Shown here piece by piece: positions 59,455-60,000 of a stretch of DNA of 60,000 nt. The translations under genes were made by a program, and so were the position numbers. The number at the start of each line of letters is the position of its first letter. The stretch's first letter is position 1. Location: contig JBBHKE010003190.1 in the NCBI GenBank assembly GCA_037447655.1, positions 429,424 to 489,423 of the forward strand. The letters are read 5' to 3'. This DNA is from Zygnema cylindricum. Taxonomy: Eukaryota > Streptophyta > Zygnematophyceae > Zygnematales > Zygnemataceae. The notes under the pieces were generated by a model. The model saw only the letters and a program-made list of their open reading frames with translations. It was not told the DNA's origin and did no database searches.

Positions 59455-60000
59455 ATTTGAGTTTGTGCTAACAAATATATTTGTAATAAACATCTTTAAT
59501 TGTTCATGGTCACAAAAAGATGTAAAACAAATTCTGAACCATGTTTGTAACTCAAGTTTGTGTTTGCCCTAACAACAATAGTGGTTAGAAACTCTTTACA
59601 TTGTTAACGCTCACAAAAATAGTTAAAAAAATCCCTAAACCATGTTTCTAACACAAATTTGAGTTTGTGCTAAAAAATATATTTGTAGTAAACATCATTT
59701 ATTGTTCGTCGCCACAAAAAGAGGGAAAATAAACTCAAAACCATGTTTGTAACTCAAGTTTGTGTTTTCGCTAACAACAATAGTGGTAAGAAACTCTTTA
59801 GATTGTTATAACTCACAAAAATAGTTAAAAAAAACCCTAAACCATGTTTCTAACACAAATTTGAGTTTGTGCTAACAAATGTATTTGTAATAAACATCGT
59901 TTATTGTTCGTCGGTCAGAAAAAGATGTAAAACATACTCCGAACCATGTTCTTAACTCAAGTTTGTGTTTGCGATAACAACAATAGTGGTAAGAAACTCT
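59455..60000 (+). repeat. 101-bp satellite in 202-bp dimers
   Basis: The anchor AACCATGTTT (AACCATGTTC in the last) starts at 59537, 59638, 59739, 59840 and 59942, i.e. every 101-102 bp. Two alternating types are seen: A continues TTTGTAACTCAAG, B continues TTTCTAACACAAAT, so the true period is 202. Words such as GTTAACGCTCACAAA and TTTGTGCTAACAAA recall the 40-bp satellite, suggesting distant relationship. It runs off the window edge. Confidence 0.88.

Overview
The window is a eukaryotic, gene-free, repeat-only region, most likely pericentromeric or otherwise heterochromatic DNA of a land plant or close streptophyte relative. The evidence for a plant is indirect. The retrotransposons are Ty1/copia type. 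Their primer-binding sites read GGTTATGGGCCCAC, which fits the anticodon arm of plant initiator-Met tRNA better than that of fly. The LTR promoters carry CACGTG G-boxes. hAT-, PIF- and TA-type miniature DNA transposons are present. I see no host protein gene, rRNA or functional tRNA.

Layout. 1-7784: broken family-A copia elements: an integrase fragment, a solo LTR with target duplication GCACA, an RT fragment with a 535-bp tandem duplication, a tRNA-derived SINE, then an inverted gag-PR-INT-RT copy with its LTR. 7785-10751: tandem array of a 40-bp satellite containing the perfect 14-bp palindrome TGTTAGCGCTAACA. 10752-15222: a complete, very young, non-autonomous family-C LTR element (1277-bp LTRs, TSD GTTAA) that codes only for Gag. 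15308-32034: one family-B copia insertion (TSD GCACT) split by about 11 kb of nested material: family-A LTRs, TA-, hAT- and PIF-type elements, minisatellites, a second family-B-like LTR and a 371-bp duplication. 32035-47621: the 40-bp satellite again, passing from GCGC-centre to GCGA-centre monomers and showing higher-order repeats. 47622-53556: a complete family-B element on the minus strand (TSD ACTCA) whose gag-pol is one reading frame broken only by four stop codons. 53557-59454: more 40-bp satellite with a segmental duplication of about 3.75 kb. 59455-60000: a different satellite, a 101-bp monomer arranged as 202-bp dimers.

How the parts relate. Families A, B and C share half-tRNA priming and a gag AUG that lies inside the LTR, so the primer-binding site is itself translated (peptide VMG). 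Families B and C also share LTR ends (TGTTGT...ACAACA) and polypurine tract (GGGGAG), so the Gag-only family C is plausibly mobilised by family-B enzymes. The satellite is the common target: removing the insertions restores 40-bp periodicity at two junctions. Family-A LTRs carry a hairpin whose stem shows three different Watson-Crick pairs at one position in three copies.
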